From Fimbriimonadia bacterium (GTDB lineage Bacteria; Armatimonadota; Fimbriimonadia; Fimbriimonadales; JABRVX01): a stretch of DNA of 64,000 nucleotides. The notes below the pieces were generated by a model that saw only the letters and a program-made list of their open reading frames with translations, had not been told where the DNA came from and did not search any database. Position 1 is the stretch's first letter. Every line of letters begins with the position of its first letter. Below, in pieces: positions 9,393-18,163 of this stretch. The DNA is taken from contig JABRVX010000005.1 of NCBI GenBank assembly GCA_039961735.1, positions 20,166 to 84,165 on the forward strand. The letters are read 5' to 3'. The position numbers were made by a program, and so were the translations under genes.

Positions 9393-9422
9393 ATTACATG
9401 CATGAGCATTGCATCATGTCGA
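9393..9422 (-). promoter_or_regulatory. Candidate promoter of the thioredoxin-like operon
   Basis: Minus-strand -35 TCGACA (9417-9422) and -10 TGTAAT (9393-9398) with an 18-base spacer, each matching consensus at five of six bases. The predicted start of transcription is about 20 bases before the ATG at 9365. Confidence 0.45.
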
Positions 9423-9562
9423 GGGCTGGACTGTCTCAGGAGTCGCTTTGTGAGCCACGCTACTGGAGCTAGTGCCGAAACACTCACGTTCGCTGTCGCG
9501 CGCACAGGCTTAGCGAGTGGCGCAAGGGGAGGAGCGAGGACCGCAGGTGCCGGGCTGGGCGG

Positions 9563-11941
9563 TCACTTCGGCGTTGAGGGCTTACGGGTGCCCACCGGCC
9601 GGAAGTCGCCCGTCGTCAGCGTCACGGCATCAATCGCCGCATCGTAGTAGGCCCCTAGCTCGCCACGAACGGAGATCGTTAGGGTGCGCCTGCCCTTCTT
9701 CAGCGACACCACCCCGCCGTCATACCATGCGAAGCGCCCTCCGTAGCGCGAGAGGGGCTCTGTGCGAAACGGCACCGACGGCCCGTCGTCAATCTGAACC
9801 TCGAACCGTAGGGTGCCACCTTCGCGCAGACTACCGGCCAGGAAGAGCTGCATGGTGCTATCGGTCGGAACGTTGACCACATAAGATGCGGTGTACGCCC
9901 CGCCTAACGGTTCGAAGGGGGTATCTACTACTAGGCAACTGCCCTCCATCGCAGCGGCGGACGACTCCACATAGCCGAAGGTGGTTTTCGATGGCGACTC
10001 GCCCTCGATCCAGATGTATCGCCCGAGGCGACCTAACAGCTTCCAATACACCTCTCGCAACTTCACGTACGCCGCACCGGGGCTGCGAGCAGCACTCTCG
10101 ACTGCGAGGTTGTAGTCGTACTTCAGGTCCGATAGGTCGGTACCGACCAGCGTGTCGTCCTTGAAAAGAGCGCGCAGAGCATCGTCGGTCTCTTTGAACA
10201 CTGCATCGGGCACTGGGATCTCGCCTTGTGTTAGTAACACGATCGGCGACTCCTCGACCACCACGGTGAGGCCGTCGCGTCGCACCCTGGGCTCGATAAG
10301 GGTTGCGTCGGCAGCGGCCACACGTACGCTGCGCGGCTCGAACGCCCTCAGCGATACCTGTTGCCTTCCGGCACGCGACCATAGCACCGTAGCAGTACCA
10401 TCGGGTCGCGTCATGCGATACGCCTCCAACGTTTCGCCGAAGTCGAGCCGTGCGCCCGCGCGAGGGCTCGGCACCCACCACACACCGCCGGGAAGCTGCA
10501 TCACGTCGGCCGGTGTCTGGGCGGTTTCTGGAAACTCCAGCGTCTTCGGGCTGTAGCCAGCGTCGGCGATGCCGTGGGATGCAGCGGAGAGCGCCTTGAG
10601 ACTGTCATCATCGAGCGCAGTGCGGACGAAGAAGCCTTTGGCGCCTACGGATGCGAGAACTGCCACCGCGCTCGCGCACGGAGCCGCCGAGTCGAACCTT
10701 CCACCCGCCTGGTCCGGTGCTATGACGAGTGCGGGAAGCCACGGAGGCTCGAGCCACGTCAGCGAAGCACCCACGGCATGTGCGCCATAAGTGGAAGCGG
10801 CAGAAAACCCGCTCCCGAACCCGGTGATACCTAACCCCTGTCCCGATGCCGTCTTGTCCTGCGTAGTCGCCGACCAGCCACGCCAGGAGTACACCACGGG
10901 AACGTCCGCCACCCTACGAATCGCCGCAGCGAGGTTCGAAGCTCGTTCCACGGCCGCGCCTTGCAGAAACGCCTCCATGTCCTGCCAGTACTTGGACGTT
11001 CGGGCCACTGCGCGCAGCTTGTCCGTATCGGGGTCCCACAGATAGGGAATGCCGCGGCCCTCCGCAAACAGCGGTACCATGCGTGCGGCATCGCCGAAGC
11101 TGTCCAGATCCATACCCTGCAACTGCCATCTATCGGCTAGCTTGTGGATGGCTCCGTACGTGCGGGCAAGGTACCTCTCGAACTCTAGTCGGAAGAGCGT
11201 GGACTCCGGAACGAAGCGGCGACGGAAGTCATGCCATGCTGGATGATCCCCTAATGGGTCGGCAATCGCGCGAAGGCCCGGGCCGAGCCGCGTCGCACGG
11301 AGCTTAGCTAACAGCGTGTCACGGCGCAGGTCATAGCCTTCCCACAGGTCTACGACGTTGCCTGCCGTAGCGTGCGGATAGAGCAGTAGCACGTAGTTGC
11401 CGGTTCGTCTCGGCCTGACAAGGATGGTGGCGAACCCCGCGTCCACCTTGGCGTGGCCCACCGTGACGATGCCATAGGTATCTGCCTCCACCAGCACCCA
11501 GAAGGTGGTGTCGGACCCGGGCACGCGCAATCGCAAATCCATCTCGCCCTTGATGTTCGCGACACGGTACGACTGCGGCATCACGTAGTACCCCGAGGCC
11601 ATCGGAGCGGCTCCATCGGGCGACAACACATAGGGCAGGCCAGCGCTCTCGGCGGCATCCGTTACGGTGGCAAGCGGTGCGTCCAGCGGGAAGCGTAGCA
11701 ACACACCTGTCAACCCTGCCGACGCAACGGCTGTCAGGCGTTCCGTCTCCGAGGCCCGGACGATTGGGCCCAGGGGGACCCAGGGGCGTCCATCCCACAC
11801 CAGTGCGTTCTCGGCGGTCACGCTCCATGAGTGCGTCTGACCCGATGCGTCTACGTAGGTACCGGAGAACACGGCATGACAGGTGACGCCGAGCCATGCG
11901 AACAGAACCGCAAAAGCAGAACGCAGACTTCGTACGTCCAT
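9563..11941 (-). CDS. Secreted putative glycosidase with C-terminal carbohydrate-binding-like domain
   Basis: A 792-residue protein from ATG 11941, chosen because it begins a signal peptide (RSLRSAFAVLFAWLGVTCHA) ten bases after the upstream gene's stop; the frame is open further upstream but that part overlaps the neighbour. The middle has a TIM-barrel flavour, with YLARTYGAIHKLADRW resembling beta-galactosidase/GH42-type proteins. The C-terminal ~150 residues begin YIWIEGESPSKT and contain a jelly-roll-like module of the kind that binds sugars. The enzyme class is only a guess because I cannot identify both catalytic acids. It probably shares an operon with the clostripain-like gene. Confidence 0.55.
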   Translation of the reverse strand: MDVRSLRSAFAVLFAWLGVTCHAVFSGTYVDASGQTHSWSVTAENALVWDGRPWVPLGPIVRASETERLTAVASAGLTGVLLRFPLDAPLATVTDAAESAGLPYVLSPDGAAPMASGYYVMPQSYRVANIKGEMDLRLRVPGSDTTFWVLVEADTYGIVTVGHAKVDAGFATILVRPRRTGNYVLLLYPHATAGNVVDLWEGYDLRRDTLLAKLRATRLGPGLRAIADPLGDHPAWHDFRRRFVPESTLFRLEFERYLARTYGAIHKLADRWQLQGMDLDSFGDAARMVPLFAEGRGIPYLWDPDTDKLRAVARTSKYWQDMEAFLQGAAVERASNLAAAIRRVADVPVVYSWRGWSATTQDKTASGQGLGITGFGSGFSAASTYGAHAVGASLTWLEPPWLPALVIAPDQAGGRFDSAAPCASAVAVLASVGAKGFFVRTALDDDSLKALSAASHGIADAGYSPKTLEFPETAQTPADVMQLPGGVWWVPSPRAGARLDFGETLEAYRMTRPDGTATVLWSRAGRQQVSLRAFEPRSVRVAAADATLIEPRVRRDGLTVVVEESPIVLLTQGEIPVPDAVFKETDDALRALFKDDTLVGTDLSDLKYDYNLAVESAARSPGAAYVKLREVYWKLLGRLGRYIWIEGESPSKTTFGYVESSAAAMEGSCLVVDTPFEPLGGAYTASYVVNVPTDSTMQLFLAGSLREGGTLRFEVQIDDGPSVPFRTEPLSRYGGRFAWYDGGVVSLKKGRRTLTISVRGELGAYYDAAIDAVTLTTGDFRPVGTRKPSTPK

Positions 11942-11951
11942 CACTACCGTC

Positions 11952-13706
11952 CTAGGGAGCCACCAGCAGCCATTCATCCCATGATGTGAGGCGCGCAAAG
12001 GCGAGTAAGCTATACGCAGACCTCTGAGTCGAAAACTGCGCAGCCGACGGGTAGTTGATAGACACTCCATGGCTTCTCGGGTGCAAGCTTCCACTTGCTT
12101 CCGCTACGACTGCTGCGGACACTGCGGCCTGCACTACGGCACATGCATTGGCGATTTCGTTGTCACCCGTCTTCTGCGCGAGCTGTGAGCAAACATCGCT
12201 TAGGTCCTTATACTCGGGGTAGTAAGAGTAGCTCTCGGCAGACTGCCGTGCGTTCTGCATCTGTATCGGGTAGAAGGGTCGCTTGGCGATCAGAACATCT
12301 GCCAATGCCGATACCGCGGTTCCCAGCGCACCTATCTTCGAAGCGTCGAGCGAGGACTGCGTGATGTTCGAGTTGGAGCCGTACGCCCGAATCATCTCCT
12401 CGACGAACACCTTGGTGAAATCACGCGGCGTCATGTTATGGTTCGCAGCAAGCCGCGCTATGATCGCGTCGTAGGGATAGCCGGGACCCGGTGGGCTCTC
12501 CTCCGAACCGACGATGTAGTTGACGACATCTTTCACTTCGTATGCTACCTCCAGCATCTGCATCAGGCTCGCATCCCATGCCAGAATGTCGATCTTGGGT
12601 GTTGCTTCCAGTGCCTGCGCCAGTTCCCAAGTCTTGATGTAATTGCCGGTGCCATCGTCGAACGACACGCCTCGCGAGCCGCCTGCAGCTCGGGTGCGCC
12701 ACCCGGAGCCGTGGTCCCACATTACTAACACCGTGTGGTCGGCCGGGTAGCTGCTCATGCCCCAGTCCACGAAATCGCGCAGTGTTCGCCAGTCACCCAT
12801 GTCAACGTTCGGGCCCATCTCTTCCAGCAGTTGGGAATTGACGACGCTGGAATTGGTGTCATGCGCGATCAGGTAGCGCCTCGTTCCGGTCCACGGCGGC
12901 GAGAATTGACCGATGCGCTTCCATTGCACGACGATACGTACCTGCGGGTTACTCGCTGCTAGCTCCATCTGGTTGACGTTGAGGTCCGAAAAGGTGTCCA
13001 GGTCGTTCGCCGCGTTCAGGAAGACCAAAATCGTGTACTTGGTGCGTGTGCCACCACTGACGGTGACACCTGCCTGTGCGCTGAGGTCGGTCGGTCCGTG
13101 GCGAGCGGTGATAGTGGTAGTGCCCGTGGACATCCCGCGCACGAGCCCCCCTGCATCCACCACCGCGACTTCTTCGTTCTCGGAGCTCCACTCGAAGCTG
13201 CCGGGAGCCGTGTACACCGCGGATCCCGTCGCGTCCTTGGCCACCGCATACAGGCGGACGGTCTCGCCCACACGAACGGTCGCGGTGGTCGGCGCCAGCG
13301 AAACGGAGGTCGGCGTCGGGCCCACTGCCGACACGAACATCGTAGGTAGGCCACCGGTTACCTGTTGCAAGGTGTCGACCGCCGCAAAGGCAACTCCGGA
13401 GCCATCGGATGAGGTGAACGCTTCGGCCGTTACTCGATAGGTGGCAGCCGCCAGAGACCCGAACTCACCCGCATCCGCAGGCCCCGTGCGCGGGATTACG
13501 CCCTGTGCCACCTGTTGCGTTCCCCGGTAGAGCGTAACGCGCACGCTACCGGGAGTCTCTCCGTTCGGGCCATCGCCCGCCCACTGCACCACGAACTGCA
13601 GCGAGCCGAGGATCAGGCCCCCGCCCCCACCGCAGCCCGGGACGACGACGAGCAAGGCAAGGGCCACCAGAATGACGAGCAGGGACGTCAACCTTCTCAA
13701 CGGCAA
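11952..13706 (-). CDS. Clostripain-family (C11) lipoprotein, catalytic Cys replaced by Ser
   Basis: A 584-residue lipoprotein: TTG start, hydrophobic leader and lipobox ending PGC, a Gly-rich linker, a beta domain (~35-125), a bacterial Ig-like Big2 domain (~130-216) and a C11 peptidase domain (~222-580). The peptidase His is present in MWDHGSGW (His332). The family's catalytic Cys lies in a DACLM motif; here it reads WDASLMQML, Ser380, encoded by AGC (12567-12569). The His-to-Ser distance of 48 residues matches the usual His-Cys distance. Either it is a non-catalytic surface protein or an unusual serine variant. The downstream putative glycosidase follows after ten bases. Confidence 0.8.
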   Translation of the reverse strand: MPLRRLTSLLVILVALALLVVVPGCGGGGGLILGSLQFVVQWAGDGPNGETPGSVRVTLYRGTQQVAQGVIPRTGPADAGEFGSLAAATYRVTAEAFTSSDGSGVAFAAVDTLQQVTGGLPTMFVSAVGPTPTSVSLAPTTATVRVGETVRLYAVAKDATGSAVYTAPGSFEWSSENEEVAVVDAGGLVRGMSTGTTTITARHGPTDLSAQAGVTVSGGTRTKYTILVFLNAANDLDTFSDLNVNQMELAASNPQVRIVVQWKRIGQFSPPWTGTRRYLIAHDTNSSVVNSQLLEEMGPNVDMGDWRTLRDFVDWGMSSYPADHTVLVMWDHGSGWRTRAAGGSRGVSFDDGTGNYIKTWELAQALEATPKIDILAWDASLMQMLEVAYEVKDVVNYIVGSEESPPGPGYPYDAIIARLAANHNMTPRDFTKVFVEEMIRAYGSNSNITQSSLDASKIGALGTAVSALADVLIAKRPFYPIQMQNARQSAESYSYYPEYKDLSDVCSQLAQKTGDNEIANACAVVQAAVSAAVVAEASGSLHPRSHGVSINYPSAAQFSTQRSAYSLLAFARLTSWDEWLLVAP

Positions 13707-13833
13707 TCTCCCAGTGATGAGGTGTCCAGAGTTTGACGATTCGGCGAACGATCGGCTTCTGGGCTATTATGACCGCTCGCGGCAGCCGTGTCCTCCGCAC
13801 TCTGTGGTCTACCCGGTCTGCCAAAATGCCATC

Positions 13834-15837
13834 ATGCGCCTCATCGCTCTGGTGCCGCTCCTCGCCGTGGTTTCCGGTTGCCACCGTGCATCGCCCCCAG
13901 CGCCCACGCCACCCGCTCCGCCCGAACCGTGGTCCATCGTGTGCAACTCCCCACCGCCCGAGGGCATCTACCTCTCGAACGGGCTGATGGGACTGAAGGT
14001 GGGGCCGCTGAGTGATGGGACCGGGTCGGACGGGGAGAGCCTGCCACTGTACCGTGCCGACCGGTACGCCGGTCTCAGCATCGCACCGCAGCCCAACCCA
14101 CTGATGGCCAGGTTCATTGTCAATCGAAACCCCATTCGACCTGACATGGGGAAGGGGTATCGGCAAGAGCTGGGTATGAAGGATGGCCTGCTGCAGACGC
14201 GCTATCGGTGGCGTGCAGGTCGCGTGCAAGGGTCGGTGTCGGTCGGCCTGTTCCTCAGCCGAGCCGTGCCCGAGGTCGCCTCGGTTCGGTATTCCGTCAG
14301 CGTAGACAGAGAGTGCACCCTGAAGGTGGTTTTAGCCCCGACCGGTGAGGAGGCCGACATTGCGTCGGTCATCGAGGCAGCGCGACAGATCGTCCTGTGC
14401 CGGTATGCTCCTTCAGGCGCGATGCCGTCCTATTGGTCGTCAGCCGCTTCCTCACGAGGCGGCTCGGGGAAGCTCGTGTTCGACGGCGAGCACTGGGCAT
14501 GGAGTGGGAGGCTCCGGTCTGGCGACCGGCTGGTGCTCGAACACTCGATTCGCCTGACGAATCCCGAGGAGCCCGCCGAGCCGCCCGGCTTCGAAGAGGC
14601 GCTTTCCGACTCGAAGGCCGCGTGGAGCGAGCTGTGGCGCGGTGACATCGAGATCGATGGGAGCGTCGCAGACCAGCAGCTCGTGCGAAGTTGGCTCTTC
14701 AACCTGTATCAGACCTGTTCGGCAGGCTTCTTCCCGCCGATGGGCTTCTCGTCCGATTGGTACGGCGGACGCATTTTCTGGGACCAAGAGGTATGGATGC
14801 TGCCGGCGCTGCTCCCCTTCCACCCTAAGGCCGTGGAGAAGGCGCTCGCGAAGCGGGTTGCCCTGCTGCCGAAGGCCGTCGCGAACGCGCAGGCGAAGGG
14901 GTTCGAAGGCGCGCTCTACCCTTGGGAGTCGACTCCGAATGGCGATGAGGGCGCGCCGCCCGAGTTCCAGCAGGAGATCCACATCACGGGCGACGTGCTG
15001 TTTGCGGCAAGGCAAGCACTCGATTGGGGCATTGGCCTGCAGGGGTATCCCGAACTCGCGCGGCGGGTCGCCGAGTTCTGGGCTTCGAGACTCGAGAACG
15101 GTCACATCCGACGCGTGATCAGCCCAGACGAGGGCGAAGTGGTGGACGATGACCTATACACCAACGCGCTAGCCGCATGGTGCTTGCGCGAAGCGGCGCG
15201 CCACCATCCGCCCAAAGCCAGAGAATGGCGTGCGCTCGCGGACGGTATTTACTTCCCGCGCGACGCAGACGGACTGTTCTTGACCTACGAGGGCGACAAA
15301 GTCGTTTCGTACAAGCAGGCTGCCGCCCTGCTCACCCTCTACCCTCTCGGCATGTCTATGGACGTGGCTGGGCGAGAACGGATGTTCGATCGGTACAAGG
15401 ACAAGGTGATCGAGACGGGACCTGCAATGGCCGACGCCATTCACTCCATTATCGCCGCGCGTTTGGGCCGGCGAGAAGAGGCCGAGCGGCTCTTTCGCGA
15501 AAGCTATGAGAGGTTCATGAACAGCCCGGGCTTGCAGTTCTCGGAGAAACGCAAAGGAACTCCGCGGACATACTTCCTTACGGGTGCAGGAGGATGCCTC
15601 CAGGCGGTATTGTATGGCTTCGCCGGGCTGGAGGTTCTTCCCCCGGGAGCGGCACCCCAGGCTAGAGGAGACCGGCCCAACGCGGAGAAGTTACTCAGCG
15701 GGGGTTACACGCTGCGAGCAGGCTCCATGCTCCCGGCCCGTTGGAGCAGCCTGACCCTCAAAGGGGTCCGATTGAGAGGAAAGATCTATGACATCCGCCT
15801 CACTCACAACGAGGTGCGGATTGACGAAGGAGGTTAA
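13834..15837 (+). CDS. Glycoside hydrolase family 65-like lipoprotein
   Basis: Predicted 667-residue lipoprotein from ATG 13834, with a leader and lipobox ending SGC at residue 19, followed by a Pro-rich linker. The frame is open from 13672, but that start would hide the signal. The (alpha/alpha)6-barrel signature FWDQEVWMLPALLPFHP is that of GH65 (trehalose/kojibiose phosphorylases, acid trehalase, glucosyl-galactosyl-hydroxylysine glucosidase). The later SPDEGEVVDDDLYTN aligns with the PDEY region carrying the catalytic Glu, here with Gly after the Glu. Family membership is well supported; the substrate, and phosphorolysis against hydrolysis, are not. It sits six bases before the deacetylase gene. 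Confidence 0.75.
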   Translation: MRLIALVPLLAVVSGCHRASPPAPTPPAPPEPWSIVCNSPPPEGIYLSNGLMGLKVGPLSDGTGSDGESLPLYRADRYAGLSIAPQPNPLMARFIVNRNPIRPDMGKGYRQELGMKDGLLQTRYRWRAGRVQGSVSVGLFLSRAVPEVASVRYSVSVDRECTLKVVLAPTGEEADIASVIEAARQIVLCRYAPSGAMPSYWSSAASSRGGSGKLVFDGEHWAWSGRLRSGDRLVLEHSIRLTNPEEPAEPPGFEEALSDSKAAWSELWRGDIEIDGSVADQQLVRSWLFNLYQTCSAGFFPPMGFSSDWYGGRIFWDQEVWMLPALLPFHPKAVEKALAKRVALLPKAVANAQAKGFEGALYPWESTPNGDEGAPPEFQQEIHITGDVLFAARQALDWGIGLQGYPELARRVAEFWASRLENGHIRRVISPDEGEVVDDDLYTNALAAWCLREAARHHPPKAREWRALADGIYFPRDADGLFLTYEGDKVVSYKQAAALLTLYPLGMSMDVAGRERMFDRYKDKVIETGPAMADAIHSIIAARLGRREEAERLFRESYERFMNSPGLQFSEKRKGTPRTYFLTGAGGCLQAVLYGFAGLEVLPPGAAPQARGDRPNAEKLLSGGYTLRAGSMLPARWSSLTLKGVRLRGKIYDIRLTHNEVRIDEGG

Positions 15838-15843
15838 CCCGCG

Positions 15844-16572
15844 ATGCCGACGGTAGCAATAACCGTGGACTGTGAAGCAGCCAATGAGAACCGCTGCTTC
15901 ACACCGGAGATCGTGAAGATCGCCGAGGAGTTCATGGTTCCCATCACGTGGCTCATCTACGTTTCCGAGAAAGTCCCTACTGCGAACGCAGACCTTTATT
16001 ACAGGGAGTATCTACACCGAATCCCCTCGTGGCACGAAATCGGAATGCACGTGCACTTCGAGAATCAGAGCGGCTATGTAGAAGACGAGCGCGAACGCGG
16101 CGCCATCATTCGCATGGCCAAGGACGTGCTGAAGTCGCACCTCATCAAACCCACTTCGTTCCGAGCCGGCTGCTTCGCTCTGCAACCTTCGGACATCAAG
16201 TATTTGGAGGACGTTGGGGTGCTGGTGGACTCGAGCCCAGTGCCCGATAGCGAGTACAAACTGTTCGTGGACTGGACCGGCGCTCCGCATCAGCCATACC
16301 ATCCCGATCCCGACGACGTGAGGAAGCCAGGGCCATCCAAGCTACTGTGCATCCCGGTCAGCATCGGTAAGAACCAGCCTGCGTTCACAGACAAGCCGGA
16401 TTCGATTGCCGATGTAGTCGAAAATCAGGCGCAAGCAGACAAGGTGATCGTGCTTGGGGCGCACGATTACGCAAGCCAGGTGGATGTTCTGCGAGATGCC
16501 GTTGCAGCGCTAAGGGTGAAGGGCGCGAAATTCAGGACGCTCACCGACATCGGCAGTGATCACGTGCTGTAG
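15844..16572 (+). CDS. Polysaccharide deacetylase-like protein (NodB fold)
   Basis: A 242-residue protein without a signal peptide. It shows the NodB-type metal-dependent deacetylase motifs in order: TVDCEA near the N-terminus (catalytic or metal Asp), EIGMHVHF (the His pair of motif 2, residues ~61-68), SFRAGCF (motif 3) and a late GAHDY (motif 5). Such enzymes remove acetyl groups from N-acetylated sugars. The ribosome site GAAGGAGGT sits before ATG 15844, and the gene follows the GH65-like gene closely, suggesting joint expression. The first motif has Cys-Glu where many family members have Asp-Asp, so activity is not assured. Confidence 0.75.
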   Translation: MPTVAITVDCEAANENRCFTPEIVKIAEEFMVPITWLIYVSEKVPTANADLYYREYLHRIPSWHEIGMHVHFENQSGYVEDERERGAIIRMAKDVLKSHLIKPTSFRAGCFALQPSDIKYLEDVGVLVDSSPVPDSEYKLFVDWTGAPHQPYHPDPDDVRKPGPSKLLCIPVSIGKNQPAFTDKPDSIADVVENQAQADKVIVLGAHDYASQVDVLRDAVAALRVKGAKFRTLTDIGSDHVL

Positions 16573-16587
16573 GCGCCAGATCGAGGT

Positions 16588-17172
16588 CTAGTCCCGCATC
16601 CATTCCTGGATGTCGCGGGCGCTCGCGATCTGCACGGTCGGCGTGGCTTCCGACGTGAAGTCCTCGTAGCTCGCATCCACCAGGTCGCCTGAGCGCACGA
16701 ACTCGTCGTACATCGCCCGCAGCACCTCTTCCTCGGTGGGTTCGCGGTCGAACGCGTCCATCCAAAGGCCGGGCTCGTCCTCGGCACTCTGATAGGCTAC
16801 GGCGGCGACCCAATACTGCTGCCCCGAGGGGGCGACCCGTTCGGCGGCAGGCTGACGCCCAGCTTGAGGCGGCTGGTCCATCCATACCCCTTCTACCACG
16901 GTGATGCCCTGCTGCTTCAGCGTGTGCTCGAAGTCTGACACCTCCTGCATGGACCCGACGAGCCCCTCCGCGGCGATGACGAACCCCTCCCTCGGCACTC
17001 CGTACGTCACGTGCAAGATGTGACCCTGGTTGGACGGACCACCGCCGAACAGCGAACTGGAGCCTGCCGCAGATGGGATGTTGGTTACGTGCCGGTAGAC
17101 GGTCCGCTGCCCAGTGGGATCGTGGCGCTTGATCGCCTCGAGGAAGTCTTCGAGCGAAACGACGAGCATCAT
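16588..17172 (-). CDS. Uncharacterised protein in sugar-isomerase operon
   Basis: A 194-residue soluble protein with no family I recognise. The N-terminus (VVSLEDFLEAIKRHDPTG) and an acidic middle (FDREPTEEEVLRAMYDEFV) look like a compact alpha/beta fold. There is no signal peptide or membrane helix. An AGGAGGA ribosome site precedes ATG 17172, and the gene starts 13 bases after the isomerase/epimerase stop. It is therefore probably made with that enzyme and with the upstream GH172 protein. It is convergent with the deacetylase gene. Confidence 0.6.
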   Translation of the reverse strand: MMLVVSLEDFLEAIKRHDPTGQRTVYRHVTNIPSAAGSSSLFGGGPSNQGHILHVTYGVPREGFVIAAEGLVGSMQEVSDFEHTLKQQGITVVEGVWMDQPPQAGRQPAAERVAPSGQQYWVAAVAYQSAEDEPGLWMDAFDREPTEEEVLRAMYDEFVRSGDLVDASYEDFTSEATPTVQIASARDIQEWMRD

Positions 17173-17185
17173 GATTCGGTTCCTC

Positions 17186-18106
17186 CTAGACCATCGCCCA
17201 TGCTGCGGCGAGGGTGTCTTTGCAGTTCTGAATGGCGTCCTCGGATGTCTGCCCCCAAGCCACGATGGGCTTCACCTCGAAGCTGAGGATGCGTTGGCCG
17301 CCCGGCGCAAGGTACCCCACTTCCATCAGTGCGCGCAGATACTCAGCCAACTCGTTGGCGCCGTTGCACGCGCCTTCGGCCCCGAAGAACGGGTGCTCGT
17401 CACCATATGCGGGATGGTTCGGGTCGCTGAATAGGCAGTTGCCCATGTGTGCGTGGACTAGGTGCTCTTGGGCTGTTCCGAGGGCCTGGCCTGGCGTCTC
17501 TTCGAGCAGCGGAAGGTGCGAGAGGTCCAGCATCAACCCAAAGTGAGGCACACGCTCGCGGGCTTGCTCGGACACCCTGACCGCTCGCTCTGTCGGGCCG
17601 ATAAGACAGTTCTTGCCGAAGGGCTTGCAGTCGAAGGTTTCGAGCGTGAGACCGATGCCGAGGCTTTCGGTTCGCTCGCCTATCTCGATGAGCGAGTCGA
17701 TGAGTCGCTGCTCGGCTGCCGCGAAGTCGCCATCTTCCGGGGTCTTGCCGCTGAGAACGGCGATGGCGGAAGCACCTACCTCGGCGGCTTCTTCCGCGCA
17801 CTCCAGGACCTGGGAGACTGCGCGCCTTCGCTCCGCGGGTAGGGGATGGTTCAGGTCCAGCTTCTGGCTGAGCAGCGGGGGCTGCGCGCCGTAGGTATAG
17901 GCGCAACCGGAGTCTCCAAGCACGCGGCGGACCTGCTCCCGCACGCTGTCATCTCTGATCCACGTGATCTCGATGGCGGTGAAGAAGGGGTCTTCGACGA
18001 TCCGCGTAATGGTCTCCAGGATGGGTCCCTCACCCTTCATGCACGGTGGAAAGGCCATGAAGTGCACGATGCCTAATCTGCAGAAATCGTGAATGTCTCT
18101 ATCCAT
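17186..18106 (-). CDS. Sugar phosphate isomerase/epimerase-like TIM barrel
   Basis: A 306-residue protein of the xylose isomerase-like TIM-barrel superfamily, which interconverts sugars or inositols using a divalent metal. Likely metal ligands are the Glu in LTLETFDC, the Asp and His in LMLDLSHLPL, the His residues in VHAHMGN and the Glu in SFEVKP near the C-terminus. It has a clear GGGGAGA ribosome site at ATG 18106. It lies between the GH172 gene (57 bases upstream) and the 194-residue unknown, suggesting that sugars released outside are handled inside. The exact substrate cannot be read from the sequence. Confidence 0.75.
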   Translation of the reverse strand: MDRDIHDFCRLGIVHFMAFPPCMKGEGPILETITRIVEDPFFTAIEITWIRDDSVREQVRRVLGDSGCAYTYGAQPPLLSQKLDLNHPLPAERRRAVSQVLECAEEAAEVGASAIAVLSGKTPEDGDFAAAEQRLIDSLIEIGERTESLGIGLTLETFDCKPFGKNCLIGPTERAVRVSEQARERVPHFGLMLDLSHLPLLEETPGQALGTAQEHLVHAHMGNCLFSDPNHPAYGDEHPFFGAEGACNGANELAEYLRALMEVGYLAPGGQRILSFEVKPIVAWGQTSEDAIQNCKDTLAAAWAMV

Positions 18107-18163
18107 CGCTGTCTCCCCTTCGGTCGCTCGCTCGCGCGCTAGTTCCTCCTCCAGATACCTCGT

